Virus record (IMG/VR): IMGVR_UViG_3300025889_000363
Coordinates: 1 to 37,167 of that record
Origin: a virus
DNA: 37,167 nt
Strand: one strand, 5' to 3'
Each line of letters opens with the position of its first letter. Position 1 is the first letter of the stretch. Under the pieces are notes generated by a model that made no database searches, was not told where the DNA came from, and saw only the letters and a list, made by a program, of their open reading frames with translations. Below are positions 15,733 through 24,749 of this stretch, piece by piece. A program made the translations under genes and the position numbers.

Positions 15733-16046
15733 CTTTAAAGCTGGCCAGTTTTGCTAAGGAGCAATTCTGGCTACATGGTTATGATAAAGATAGTAAAGTT
15801 AGCCGCTACAGCCATTTGAAGCAGGTAGAAAAGACCACAGGCAAGAAGCCAAAGAAGCTGGCAGAATTAACTCCTTTACCTGATGAATTGGTTTATATCT
15901 GGCAAATGTTTATTGATTTATTTAACGCCACTGGTGGGGAGATAACTTACCAAGAGATTTTGGCTTACAATAACCTAGTTGGTGACGTGTCTCCTTTTGA
16001 AATACGTTGTATAATGATGATTAAGAATATCAGGAAGGAAAGCTAA
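15358..16046 (+). CDS. Tail assembly chaperone G-T made by -1 frameshift
   Basis: Zero-frame reading reaches A-AAT-TTT at 15714-15720, which fits X-XXY-YYZ exactly. A -1 slip there continues as YEGLTLKLASFAKEQFWLHG and runs open to 16046, giving about 229 residues (join 15358-15720 with 15720-16046). The T part has no ATG or good ribosome site of its own; its first frame start is a TTG at 15816 without support. This is the standard arrangement between tube and tape measure genes in siphophages. A hairpin follows at 15742-15773. The T domain probably binds the tape measure. Confidence 0.88.
15714..15773 (+). promoter_or_regulatory. Programmed -1 frameshift site with downstream hairpin
   Basis: Slippery heptamer AAATTTT at 15714-15720 in the frame A-AAT-TTT. 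Downstream, 15742-15748 pairs with 15767-15773 (7 bp, one G-T), and 15751-15755 pairs with 15760-15764 (5 bp, TTGCT with AGCAA). A symmetric TT/TT internal loop lies between the two helices, with an AAGG end loop. The gap of 21 bases from the slip site is longer than the usual 5-9, so the hairpin's role in stimulation is inferred. Confidence 0.8.
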
Positions 16047-18415
16047 TGGCCACCACCGCTGAGTTGTTAATAAAAGCTGATTCTAGTCAGGTTAGAAAGG
16101 CTGAGAGTGACTTAAAAGGCTTTAGCCGGACGGCTGGAAGGACTCAAGCATCAACATCAAAACTTGCATCGACTGTTTCAAAGTTTGGTAAAGCTTTTGG
16201 TTTGGCTGCTGTTGCTTTAGGTAGCGCGGCATTTTTTAAAGCGTCAAAAGACATAGCGGTTTTTAATCAAAAGCTTGCGGATTTATCTGCGATCACTGGC
16301 GCAAGCGGTAAAGACCTGAAATTCTACAGCGATCAAGCAAAAGAGATCGGTAGAACAACTTCATTGAGTGCTTCTCAAGCGGTGGAGGCCTTTAAATTAA
16401 TCGGATCAGCAAAGCCGGATTTGCTATCATCTGCTGAAGCATTAAATGAGGTTACTCGACAAGCAGTAATTCTAGCAGAGGCTTCAGGTGTTGAGCTTCC
16501 ACAAGCGGCTAAAACATTAGGCTCTGCTTTGAATCAGTTTGGGCTTGATGCTGATAAGGCTGGGGAGGTTATTAACGTTCTTGCGGCTTCAGCGAAGTTT
16601 GGTGCAGCAGAAATACCCGCCGTTGCGGAGGCTTTAAGAAACGCTGGCAGCGCGGCTAATGCTTTAGGGCTTGACCTGCCTGAAACAGTTGCGGGAATAC
16701 AGGCGTTGGCCATTGCTGGCCGACAGGGCGCTGATGCTGGTACTGGGTTGCGCCAAGTATTATTGAAGCTGGAAAAGACGGCTGATCGGGATTTGCAACC
16801 ATCCATTGTAGGTTTATCTGAAGCGCTGAACACATTAAAAGCTAGAAACTTATCTAACACGGAATTGATGACGCTTTTTGGAGAAGAAGCTTTTGCAGTT
16901 GCAACTGCTTTACTTTCTCAGTCTGACAACCTATCTACTCTTAACGTTAATTTAAGAAACACTGAAACAGCAACAGAGCAAGCTCGTATTAAAATGGATA
17001 CTTTGAAGGGTGACACTTTAGCTTTAGGCTCGGCTATTGAGGGTTTATCGATATCACTTGGTGAAAAGCTAGAGCCAAGCTTAAGAGGTGCAACGCAGTT
17101 CTTGACTGAGTTTATTAATAAAGTCCAAAAACTAGTATCTGGCGGCGATTCAATACCTGATTTAATAAGCGAAATAGAGAGGCTCGACAATGCTTTAGCT
17201 AATAGCCGTTTTTTTGGCAGGTCTGGAGCGGCTAAAAAATCTGGAATGGAAGCTAGGTTAGAGGCTGCAAACAAGCAGTTAATTATTCTTAAGGCTGGCG
17301 CTGGTGATGCTGCAAGCGCATCGTTGCGGCTTGTCGAGTTGAATGAGCAGCTTGACTTGTTGCTTGCACAGCCAAGAAGGATGGGCAGGTCTGGAAAGGC
17401 TAAATCAGATCAGATAGCTGAAATAAGAAAAGAGATACTAGCTCTGCAAGAAACATTGCGCGGATCAATAAATGTTACTGAAATTATTCCCCCGAGTAAA
17501 CCACCGCCGCCACCTCCACCGTTTGCGCCATCTAATGGCTCTGCATTGAATCCGCTAGGTGATATATTAAGACCTAATTATGATGAGGAGTTAACTCAGG
17601 TTGATTTAATTAAGCAACGATATGATGAGCTGGTTAGTATTTCAGACGGGCTTAATAATTCATTAAGGACTCCCGTTGAGATTTACAACGATGAAATTGA
17701 GCTTTTAAACGAGCTAAAAAACACCCGCATTAATGGGTCTGATGAAGCATTGTTATCTTATGAGAATTATGAGCGCGGAGTGATGGCTGCTCAAGATAGA
17801 TTGAGCAACGCAACAAAAGAAACCGCTGATGAGATTACGACTTTTTGGGAAGAGGCGGCAGAAAACATTCAAAACATAATGGCTGATAATCTATTTGATT
17901 TTATGCAGGGCGAGTTTGAGTTTACTACTGATAGTTTCAAGAAGATGCTGGACAAGATGGTTGCTAACGCTTTAGCTGCTGATATTGCTGGCGCATTATT
18001 TGGGAGTGTAGGCGCAAACGGTGGAAGTGGCGGCGGTGGTTTACTCAGTGATTTAGCTGGTGGATTATTCAGTAAATTAGGAGAAGGAGACACTGATAGT
18101 TTCGGTGGTGGATTTGCTCCTCAGTCGGCATCAACTGATTTCTTTGGTGGCCTAGCAGATATGTTTTCATTCGCTGGCGGTGGTTATACTGGAGAAGGGA
18201 GCAGGTCAGGCGGCCTTGATGGAAAGGGCGGTTTTATGGCTATGATGCATCCTAATGAAACGGTAATAGATCACACCAAAGGCGGCGGCGGTTCTGTTAA
18301 TATAAACATTAATGTTTCAGGCGTTAAAGACGAGGGAACACTCAAGCAAACAGCGGCGCAGATTGCACAAAGAGCAGGAAGCGCGGCACAACGGGCGCAA
18401 GCGAGGAATGGATAA
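16046..18415 (+). CDS. Tape measure protein
   Basis: The 789-residue protein shows the tape-measure N-terminal domain (FKASKDIAVFNQKLADLSAITG, then TTSLSASQAVEAFKLIGSA and the EVTRQAVILAEASG-type core). A long helical region, a proline-run linker (near residue 485) and a Gly-rich C-terminus with FAGGGYTGEG and HPNETVIDH follow. The C-terminal motif is shared by lambda-like tape measures. The hydrophobic stretch near residues 50-65 may insert in the membrane during DNA entry. If tail length follows the usual 0.15 nm per residue rule, the tail would be near 120 nm. Confidence 0.95.
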   Translation: MATTAELLIKADSSQVRKAESDLKGFSRTAGRTQASTSKLASTVSKFGKAFGLAAVALGSAAFFKASKDIAVFNQKLADLSAITGASGKDLKFYSDQAKEIGRTTSLSASQAVEAFKLIGSAKPDLLSSAEALNEVTRQAVILAEASGVELPQAAKTLGSALNQFGLDADKAGEVINVLAASAKFGAAEIPAVAEALRNAGSAANALGLDLPETVAGIQALAIAGRQGADAGTGLRQVLLKLEKTADRDLQPSIVGLSEALNTLKARNLSNTELMTLFGEEAFAVATALLSQSDNLSTLNVNLRNTETATEQARIKMDTLKGDTLALGSAIEGLSISLGEKLEPSLRGATQFLTEFINKVQKLVSGGDSIPDLISEIERLDNALANSRFFGRSGAAKKSGMEARLEAANKQLIILKAGAGDAASASLRLVELNEQLDLLLAQPRRMGRSGKAKSDQIAEIRKEILALQETLRGSINVTEIIPPSKPPPPPPPFAPSNGSALNPLGDILRPNYDEELTQVDLIKQRYDELVSISDGLNNSLRTPVEIYNDEIELLNELKNTRINGSDEALLSYENYERGVMAAQDRLSNATKETADEITTFWEEAAENIQNIMADNLFDFMQGEFEFTTDSFKKMLDKMVANALAADIAGALFGSVGANGGSGGGGLLSDLAGGLFSKLGEGDTDSFGGGFAPQSASTDFFGGLADMFSFAGGGYTGEGSRSGGLDGKGGFMAMMHPNETVIDHTKGGGGSVNININVSGVKDEGTLKQTAAQIAQRAGSAAQRAQARNG

Positions 18416-19272
18416 TGGCATCATTTACTGAGACACAGTTTCCTCCTGAAATAAGTCAAGGGTCAAGCGGCGGCGCGTCATTTTCGACTGATATAGTTAT
18501 GACTGTTTCGGGCTTTGAAGAAAGAAGCGGCAACTGGGCAGAAGAGCGTAATAGATTTGAGGCGTTACATGAAAACCTAAATCAAGAAGATTTTGAAACT
18601 ATACTGACATTTTTCAAAGCAATGCGCGGTCAATTATATGGGTTTAGGTTTAAAGATTGGGGTGATTATAAGTCGTGCGGTGTAAATTCAGCGCCAGCAT
18701 TTGACGATCAAACAATAGGAAGCGGTGACGGTGCAACATTAGCTTATCAGTTGATTAAAACATATACACAGGGGTTCACGTACCAGCGAGACATTAAAAA
18801 GCCCGTGAGCGGGTCTGTGCTTGCTGGAATTTCAGGATTGGCATCAACTAATTTCTCGGTCGATACCACAACGGGAATAATTACTTTCACAGCTAATAAG
18901 ACACAGGCGGTAATTGGTGCAACGTCTGCAAATCCTACGGTGCTATTGTTTGGTTCATCACATACATTAACAACAGGTGATACTGTTTATTTAAGCGGTT
19001 TTACTGGTGATTGGGCGGCTTTAAATGGGGCTAGATATGCCGTAACGGTAACGTCAGGCAATCAGTTTAGCGTTCCTATTGACGCGTCTGCATTTACTGC
19101 ATGGTCTGCTAATGGCGGAACTTATAATACTATCCCACAATCAGGCGAGTCAGTCACGGCGGGATTTGAATTTGATATACCTGCGCGATTCGATACTAAC
19201 GAAATGATTTCCTCATGGGCAAACTTTCAAAATTTTGGCTTTTCGCTTCCAATAATTGAGATTAAACTCTAA
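18415..19272 (+). CDS. Distal tail protein, DUF2460 family, with inserted domain
   Basis: The N-terminal 150 residues match DUF2460: FPPEISQGSSGG, then a GNWAEERNRFEALH segment and a YGFRFKDWGDYKS core. This is the family of GTA gp12 and many siphophages. The C-terminal segment (ESVTAGFEFDIPARFDTNEM) also fits. Between them, about residues 175-245, is an extra beta module with HTLTTGDTVYLSGFTG, then a LNGARYAVTV strand and a FTAWSANGGTY end. This is the E1-FCCH-like module often spliced into phage structural proteins. At 285 residues the protein is about 70 longer than usual. Confidence 0.88.
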   Translation: MASFTETQFPPEISQGSSGGASFSTDIVMTVSGFEERSGNWAEERNRFEALHENLNQEDFETILTFFKAMRGQLYGFRFKDWGDYKSCGVNSAPAFDDQTIGSGDGATLAYQLIKTYTQGFTYQRDIKKPVSGSVLAGISGLASTNFSVDTTTGIITFTANKTQAVIGATSANPTVLLFGSSHTLTTGDTVYLSGFTGDWAALNGARYAVTVTSGNQFSVPIDASAFTAWSANGGTYNTIPQSGESVTAGFEFDIPARFDTNEMISSWANFQNFGFSLPIIEIKL

Positions 19273-20087
19273 TGGCTGACAGAGCGATAACATGGGCGCG
19301 ATGCGCGAGAGTCATAAGAAGTGATGCAACGGTAATTGCATTTACTTCACATGATAAAGACTTGACCTATGATGGCGTTACCTATCTGTCATCTATTAGT
19401 TACACGCCGAGCAACAAAGATGCCAACATGACTTTATCAGTCAATAACTCTGACATGACGGGGTATTTTTCTATTACTGGCATTGTAAAGGAAGATATTG
19501 AAAATGGCTTATATGATGGTGCGGAAGTTTACGAGCTAATTCTTAATTTCTCTGACTCGACATTAATTAAAAACTTGGGAAAGGGGTTTTTAGGTGAGGT
19601 CGAAATAACAGAGAATGGGTTCAAAGCAGAATATAGATCTCTGACTCAAAAGCTACAGCAGGTAATAGGTAATTATTACACAGCAGAATGTGACGCTCAG
19701 TTAGGTGATACGCGTTGTGGCGTTAACATTGCAAGTTTTACATATACGGGCGCGGTCACTACGGCAACGTCTAATCAAGTATTTATTGATTCATCTTTAA
19801 TTGGCACACAATCAGATGATTACTATAATTATGGTCTGATTACATTCACGTCAGGATTGAATAGCGGCTTATCGCGAGAGGTCAAAGATTATACTGATGC
19901 AACGGGTCAAATCACTACATTTCTCCCATTCTCTTTTGCTATTGCCGTAACTGATACGTTTACTGTTTACGCTGGCTGCGATAAACGAAAAGCGACCTGT
20001 ATTAGCACGTTCAATAATGTCGTAAACTTTCGAGGTTTTGATATGATACCGAGCATTGATCAAGTTAGTAAGTTTGGTGGGCAATAA
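19272..20087 (+). CDS. Tail hub protein, DUF2163 family, with four-cysteine motif
   Basis: The N-terminus matches DUF2163 (WARCARVIRSD, FTSHDKDLTYDGVTY), and the C-terminal third is the BR0599-type end with AGCDKRKATCISTFNN and NFRGF. C140 and C149 (ECDAQLGDTRC) with C236 and C243 form the four-cysteine set. Lambda gpL, the analogous tail-tip protein, binds an iron-sulfur cluster, so one is plausible here. It lies in the conserved order DUF2460, DUF2163, NlpC, hub. Confidence 0.88.
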   Translation: MADRAITWARCARVIRSDATVIAFTSHDKDLTYDGVTYLSSISYTPSNKDANMTLSVNNSDMTGYFSITGIVKEDIENGLYDGAEVYELILNFSDSTLIKNLGKGFLGEVEITENGFKAEYRSLTQKLQQVIGNYYTAECDAQLGDTRCGVNIASFTYTGAVTTATSNQVFIDSSLIGTQSDDYYNYGLITFTSGLNSGLSREVKDYTDATGQITTFLPFSFAIAVTDTFTVYAGCDKRKATCISTFNNVVNFRGFDMIPSIDQVSKFGGQ

Positions 20088-20467
20088 TGGAATTATACGA
20101 AGCGGCGAGGACTTTTTTGGGTACACCATTCAAGCATCAGGGGCGCTATGTTCACGGCGTTGATTGTGCAGGCCTTGTAATTTTATCAGCTAAAATGATT
20201 GGTCAAGAGATTATTGATATAGAGGGTTATCATCGAATGCCTGACGATAAAGCATTAAAGCTGGCGATGGACTCGCAATTAACAAGAGTATACAGAGAGC
20301 CCATTGAAAACGACATTGTATTAATGGCTATAGGTAAAAATGCACAGCATATAGGCATTATTACGCCTAACGGCATTATTCATGCTTACGAAGGCGCTGG
20401 GAAGGTTGTCGAGCATAACTTTGACGCTAGATGGTCAAAACGTCTTAGAGGGGTTTATGCCTTATGA
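20087..20467 (+). CDS. NlpC/P60-type tail-tip peptidase
   Basis: The 126-residue protein has GTPFKHQGRYVHGVDCAGL, with the catalytic Cys at residue 27. H88 lies in the AQHIGI strand and H99 in IIHAYE. The Cys-His-His set is that of NlpC/P60 cysteine peptidases, which cut peptide stems of peptidoglycan. As the third gene of the GTA-like tail-tip set it should ride in the virion and open the wall during DNA entry. It is small for the family and has no signal peptide, as expected for a virion enzyme. Confidence 0.9.
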   Translation: MELYEAARTFLGTPFKHQGRYVHGVDCAGLVILSAKMIGQEIIDIEGYHRMPDDKALKLAMDSQLTRVYREPIENDIVLMAIGKNAQHIGIITPNGIIHAYEGAGKVVEHNFDARWSKRLRGVYAL

Positions 20468-23400
20468 GTTTAGGTGGAATAATTGGCGGTGCGATTGGCT
20501 TCTTTGCCACTGGTACGCCTGCTGGTGCTAAATGGGGTTATGCGATTGGTTCATCTTTAGATCAGCCTGCCGGACAAGATATTCAAGGCCCACGACTAAA
20601 TGATTTAAAGGTACAAACTTCTACTTATGGCGCGCCAAGACCTATTGTATATGGTAATGCTAGATTGGCTGGTAATGTCATTTGGGCAAAAGACATTAGA
20701 GAAATAAAAAATACTGAAGATAGCGGAGGCAAAGGCGGCGGCGGTGGAACAACGACAAGCTATGAATACTACGGAACTTTTGCGGTTGCGCTTTGTGATA
20801 ACGAGGTGGGAGGTGTAAGAAAGATTTGGGCGGACTCTGTTCTTATATATGATTTGGGTGATACAGCAAGTCTCGAAACAATCCAAGCATCTAACCTTAA
20901 TTCAAATGGCATTAGAATTTACAGAGGAACAGAAACACAGTCCGCTGATTCACTAATTCAAGCAGATAAAGGCGCGGCAAATACACAGGCATATAGAGGG
21001 ACAACTTACATTGTTTTTGATAATTTAGCACTCGAAAAATACGGCAATAGAATACCGAGTATTAGTGTGGAAGTGGTGCAGGTAGCATCTATAGCGCCAA
21101 GACTTGTTGCTGATTTTGCAACGCCAGTTATTCCAGCGGCATATTCATCAGCATCTTCTCTTTGCATGGATAACGGGAGCTCTGAGGCTTATTTAGCTGT
21201 CGGCCAATGGACAAGCACTTTTGATCCTGTTTTTAACGCGAAAATATATAATGTAAGGTCAAATGGGTCGGCTGAATACCTTTACGATATTGATGTTGCT
21301 GTTGAATATAGTGGTTCTGCTTGTCAAGGAACTTCAGACGTGCCTGCGGCGGCATGGGCTTGTAGATTCCCAACCATAAACAAAATAAAAGTTTGGATGC
21401 TTGGCAGTGGCGGAGTGATAGGTTCTGTTGTAATAAATTATTCATGGCATCCATATCCTTTTTCGTCTAATTTAGGATCTATCCATATACTCAATAACTA
21501 TCTTTACGGGTTCACCTTTGATATTGGCGGCATAGCCACTATTAATATTTATAGAAACGTGCTAAATATAGGTCTTGATGATGAGCTTACAGGGCAGGTA
21601 TTTATCCCTGAAGCCGATTTAAGTGTCGCCGCATATGGAATGGCTATTGATGAAAACTATATATATACGCTAAATACTGACGACACTATCGACTTATTTG
21701 GTACGGATTCAGGGGTATACGTCAGGACAATATCCTTCACTCCTTCACCAGTATTAGTGTATAGCAGGACAATCGGTAACGATGTAATAATAAGCCTAGA
21801 TAATGGCATTATTTATTTATCCACTTTATTGGGTGTGCATAGAATACAGAATGATGTTTACTCATATCTTGGCGCAGTAGCTACTCCCGGCGATGGTAGT
21901 AACGGCGGCAACCTTGTTAAGGATGGCGTTATTTACACGTACAGAGCCACAGAGGATAGGTTTAAGGCTTATCAGTTAGAATCGTTATCAACTGGCGCTG
22001 TTGTCCTGAGTGATATACAGGCAGATATATGCGAAAGGTCTGGACTTGATATTGCTGATTTTGACGTGACAGCCCTGACTGACAGTGTTGATGGCTATAT
22101 GATAACGTCACCAATGAGTGCTAGGGCGGCAAGTGAACCGCTTGGAAGGGCTTATTTTTATGATTCAGCCGAGATAAATAACGTATTAACTTTTGTCAAG
22201 CGTGGTGGCTCATCGGTGCTAACAATACCACAGGATGATTTAGGGGTTGGTGATTCAATAGGCGGTTCGGAGCTTTATCTTCACACTAGAAGACAGGATT
22301 CAGAACTTCCCAGTAAGGTGGTCATTGATTACATCGACACAAATAGAAGCTATGAAACTGGTTCGCAAATAGCACAGCGTATAAATTCTCCATCTGAAAA
22401 TGTTAACAAGCAATCAGTGGCGATTGTAATGACAGGAAGCTATGCAAAAGAGGTGGCCTACGTTTTGCTTTATGATGCGCATGTCGAGCGAGATAAGTTT
22501 AGCCTTAACATTAATAATAACTATATCGCTCTAAATCCAACTGATATAATTCAATTTACAGTTGGCAGTAAAACTAGGCGAGTAAGGATTACAGGCATAT
22601 CTTATGGGAAATCAATAGAGCTTGAGTGCGTTCTGGAAAATGCTTCTGTATATGTAGCGACAAGCATAGCAGGAGAGTCAGAAGATGATGCGCAAACAGT
22701 CGGATTAAAGGGCGCTACAAATCTATACCTGCTTGATATTCCTTTACTAAGAAATAGTGACAACGATTCTGGAATGTACGTTGCTGTCAGTGGTTATTAT
22801 AGCGGGTGGACAGGATCAACATTATATAAATCACTTGATAGCGGAACGTCTTATTCACCAACTATATCAGCATTAAATCAGTCAGTAATGGGAAAGGCGG
22901 ACACCGTTCTTGCAACGGCATCGGCTACCATTTTTGATAGAACAAATTCAGTCACGGTCAGGATAACCAGTGGAACGCTTTCATCATCAACTGAGTCGCT
23001 TGTTATTCAAGGGGCTAACTATGCGATTCTTGGCTCTGAAGTAATACAATTTGTTACCGCTACCGACAATGGTGATGATACCTATACTCTCAGTACATTA
23101 TTGAGGGGCAGGCTTGGCAGTGATTGGGCGACAGCCACTCACGTTGTCAATGAAAATTTCTCACTACTTCAGGAATTAATACTAGAAAGAGTTGGTGCAA
23201 TCATTAATACTGAACGGCATTATAAGGCGGCAACATTTGGAACTGCACTTGAAACTGCTGATTCATATATCAAAACAAATACAGGTGTTAGTCAAATGCC
23301 ACTTAGCCCGAAATATATAGCTGGCACTAGGGATGGGTCTTTAAATCTGGCTATTTCATGGGTTAGGCGTAGCAGATATATTTCGCCACCATTATGGAAT

Positions 23401-23619
23401 CCTCCCGTTTTTGAGGAGACTGAAAGCTATGTTATTGAGATCCTTGATGGCGTAGGCGGTGCAGTGGTTAATACTTATTCATCATCTTCTGAAGCTTATA
23501 CCTACACGGCGGCGCAACAAACAACCGACTTTGGATCTACACAATCTACAGTTTATGTTAAAATATATCAAGTATCAGCCACAGTCGGCAACGGCTACGG
23601 AACAGAGGCAACACTATGA
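20464..23619 (+). CDS. Central tail hub/tip protein (J-like) with a propeller-like insertion
   Basis: The first 205 residues have the glycine-rich, membrane-like start (GGIIGGAIGFFATG) and the YGAPRPIVYGNARLAGN core of central tail-tip proteins. Residues about 515-720 match the Phage-tail_3 type domain (DICERSGLDIADFDV, then RPLGRAYFYDSAEI-like and DSELPSKVVIDYIDTNR). A VLRGRLGSDW-like segment (LLRGRLGSDWATATH) follows, and the end is fibronectin-like. Between 208 and 512 lies a beta segment with propeller-like repeats (AIDENYIYTLNTDDTIDLFG, then VRTISF). I read it as an inserted propeller that may touch the host. The N-terminus overlaps the NlpC gene. Confidence 0.88.
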   Translation: MSLGGIIGGAIGFFATGTPAGAKWGYAIGSSLDQPAGQDIQGPRLNDLKVQTSTYGAPRPIVYGNARLAGNVIWAKDIREIKNTEDSGGKGGGGGTTTSYEYYGTFAVALCDNEVGGVRKIWADSVLIYDLGDTASLETIQASNLNSNGIRIYRGTETQSADSLIQADKGAANTQAYRGTTYIVFDNLALEKYGNRIPSISVEVVQVASIAPRLVADFATPVIPAAYSSASSLCMDNGSSEAYLAVGQWTSTFDPVFNAKIYNVRSNGSAEYLYDIDVAVEYSGSACQGTSDVPAAAWACRFPTINKIKVWMLGSGGVIGSVVINYSWHPYPFSSNLGSIHILNNYLYGFTFDIGGIATINIYRNVLNIGLDDELTGQVFIPEADLSVAAYGMAIDENYIYTLNTDDTIDLFGTDSGVYVRTISFTPSPVLVYSRTIGNDVIISLDNGIIYLSTLLGVHRIQNDVYSYLGAVATPGDGSNGGNLVKDGVIYTYRATEDRFKAYQLESLSTGAVVLSDIQADICERSGLDIADFDVTALTDSVDGYMITSPMSARAASEPLGRAYFYDSAEINNVLTFVKRGGSSVLTIPQDDLGVGDSIGGSELYLHTRRQDSELPSKVVIDYIDTNRSYETGSQIAQRINSPSENVNKQSVAIVMTGSYAKEVAYVLLYDAHVERDKFSLNINNNYIALNPTDIIQFTVGSKTRRVRITGISYGKSIELECVLENASVYVATSIAGESEDDAQTVGLKGATNLYLLDIPLLRNSDNDSGMYVAVSGYYSGWTGSTLYKSLDSGTSYSPTISALNQSVMGKADTVLATASATIFDRTNSVTVRITSGTLSSSTESLVIQGANYAILGSEVIQFVTATDNGDDTYTLSTLLRGRLGSDWATATHVVNENFSLLQELILERVGAIINTERHYKAATFGTALETADSYIKTNTGVSQMPLSPKYIAGTRDGSLNLAISWVRRSRYISPPLWNPPVFEETESYVIEILDGVGGAVVNTYSSSSEAYTYTAAQQTTDFGSTQSTVYVKIYQVSATVGNGYGTEATL

Positions 23620-24749
23620 CGACAACACCTAATCTATTATTAACCCATCTTGAGGCAAACGCATCAAGTCCAGAGATTCGCGTCAATGAATTAGCTGATG
23701 GTCTTGATTACGGTTTAAACAGTTATTTTGTCAAAAACTTTGCCAGTGATGCCGATTTAACACTAGCAACGACTGGCGCTGTCCCGCAAGAATGGCAGCA
23801 TGGATTTATAAACTTAACTGATTCTGGCGTGGTTTTAACAACAGCTAGAAACGTTATTGTCCCTGTCAATGAAAAGAAAACTGTATTCAAAAATTCAACA
23901 GCGCAAACGATAACCGTTAAAACGTCAGGCGGAACAGGGGTGGCAATTACGGCTGGCGGCGTTCAAGGTTTGCAGTGTGACGGAACTAACGTTATAAGCG
24001 CAGATGGCGGTGGCGGCTCTTTTGCAAATGTTGTCGAAGATACCACGCCACAACTTGGCGGTGATTTAGATGTTAATGGGCAGAGCATTGTTTCAGTAAG
24101 TGCTGGCGATATTTTAATTACTCCTGACACTATCGGATCAATTGTACTTGACGGCTTAAGCTGGCCTCAAGCAGACGGAACAAACGCTCAAGTAATTCAA
24201 ACTGATGGCGCTGGGAACTTGTCCTTTGTTACTGGTGGCGCAACAGACGGTAACGCAATCCATGACAATGTAGCTGGAGAAATAGCGGCACTAACAACCG
24301 TTACGGCGGCTAGTGGTGATTATGTTCTAATCGAAGATGTTTCTGATTCAAATAACAAAAAGAAAGTATTAGTTTCTGATTTTACGGGCGGTGCAATAAC
24401 TGAGTCATTAATTATAGCAATTGGTGATGAAACAACGGCTATCACAACGGGAACTGCCAAAATTACATTTAGGATGCCCTACGCTTTTACATTATCAGCG
24501 GTGAGGGCTTCATTAACAACCGTGTCAAGTTCTGGTATTCCTACTTTCGATATTAACGAAGCAGGCACTACAATCTTAAGCACCAAATTAACCATTGATG
24601 CCAGCGAAAAAACAAGCACAACAGCGGTAACGGCGGCGGTCATATCGGACACTGCGTTAGCTGATGATGCAGAAATAACGATTGATGTTGATGTTGCAGG
24701 AACAGGCGCGGCAGGTGCTAAAATATACCTAATAGGTACTCAAGTATGA
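23616..24749 (+). CDS. Tail fibre / receptor-binding candidate
   Basis: The 377-residue protein follows the hub gene with a four-base overlap. It has a trimeric-fibre look: an N-terminal attachment part, the VVEDTTPQLGGDLDVNG motif common in phage fibres (near residue 140), and a Gly/Asp-rich shaft. The C-terminal domain (from about residue 275, ITFRMPYAFTLSAVRASL) is a beta-sandwich pattern seen at fibre ends. It probably contacts the host surface. No sign of a chaperone or self-cleaving domain. Confidence 0.8.
   Translation: MTTTPNLLLTHLEANASSPEIRVNELADGLDYGLNSYFVKNFASDADLTLATTGAVPQEWQHGFINLTDSGVVLTTARNVIVPVNEKKTVFKNSTAQTITVKTSGGTGVAITAGGVQGLQCDGTNVISADGGGGSFANVVEDTTPQLGGDLDVNGQSIVSVSAGDILITPDTIGSIVLDGLSWPQADGTNAQVIQTDGAGNLSFVTGGATDGNAIHDNVAGEIAALTTVTAASGDYVLIEDVSDSNNKKKVLVSDFTGGAITESLIIAIGDETTAITTGTAKITFRMPYAFTLSAVRASLTTVSSSGIPTFDINEAGTTILSTKLTIDASEKTSTTAVTAAVISDTALADDAEITIDVDVAGTGAAGAKIYLIGTQV

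Noticed and set aside
15816-16046. Separate T gene starting at TTG 15816
   Set aside because: The frame is open well upstream of TTG 15816 to the slippery site, and there is no ribosome site, so T is the second half of a frameshift product.
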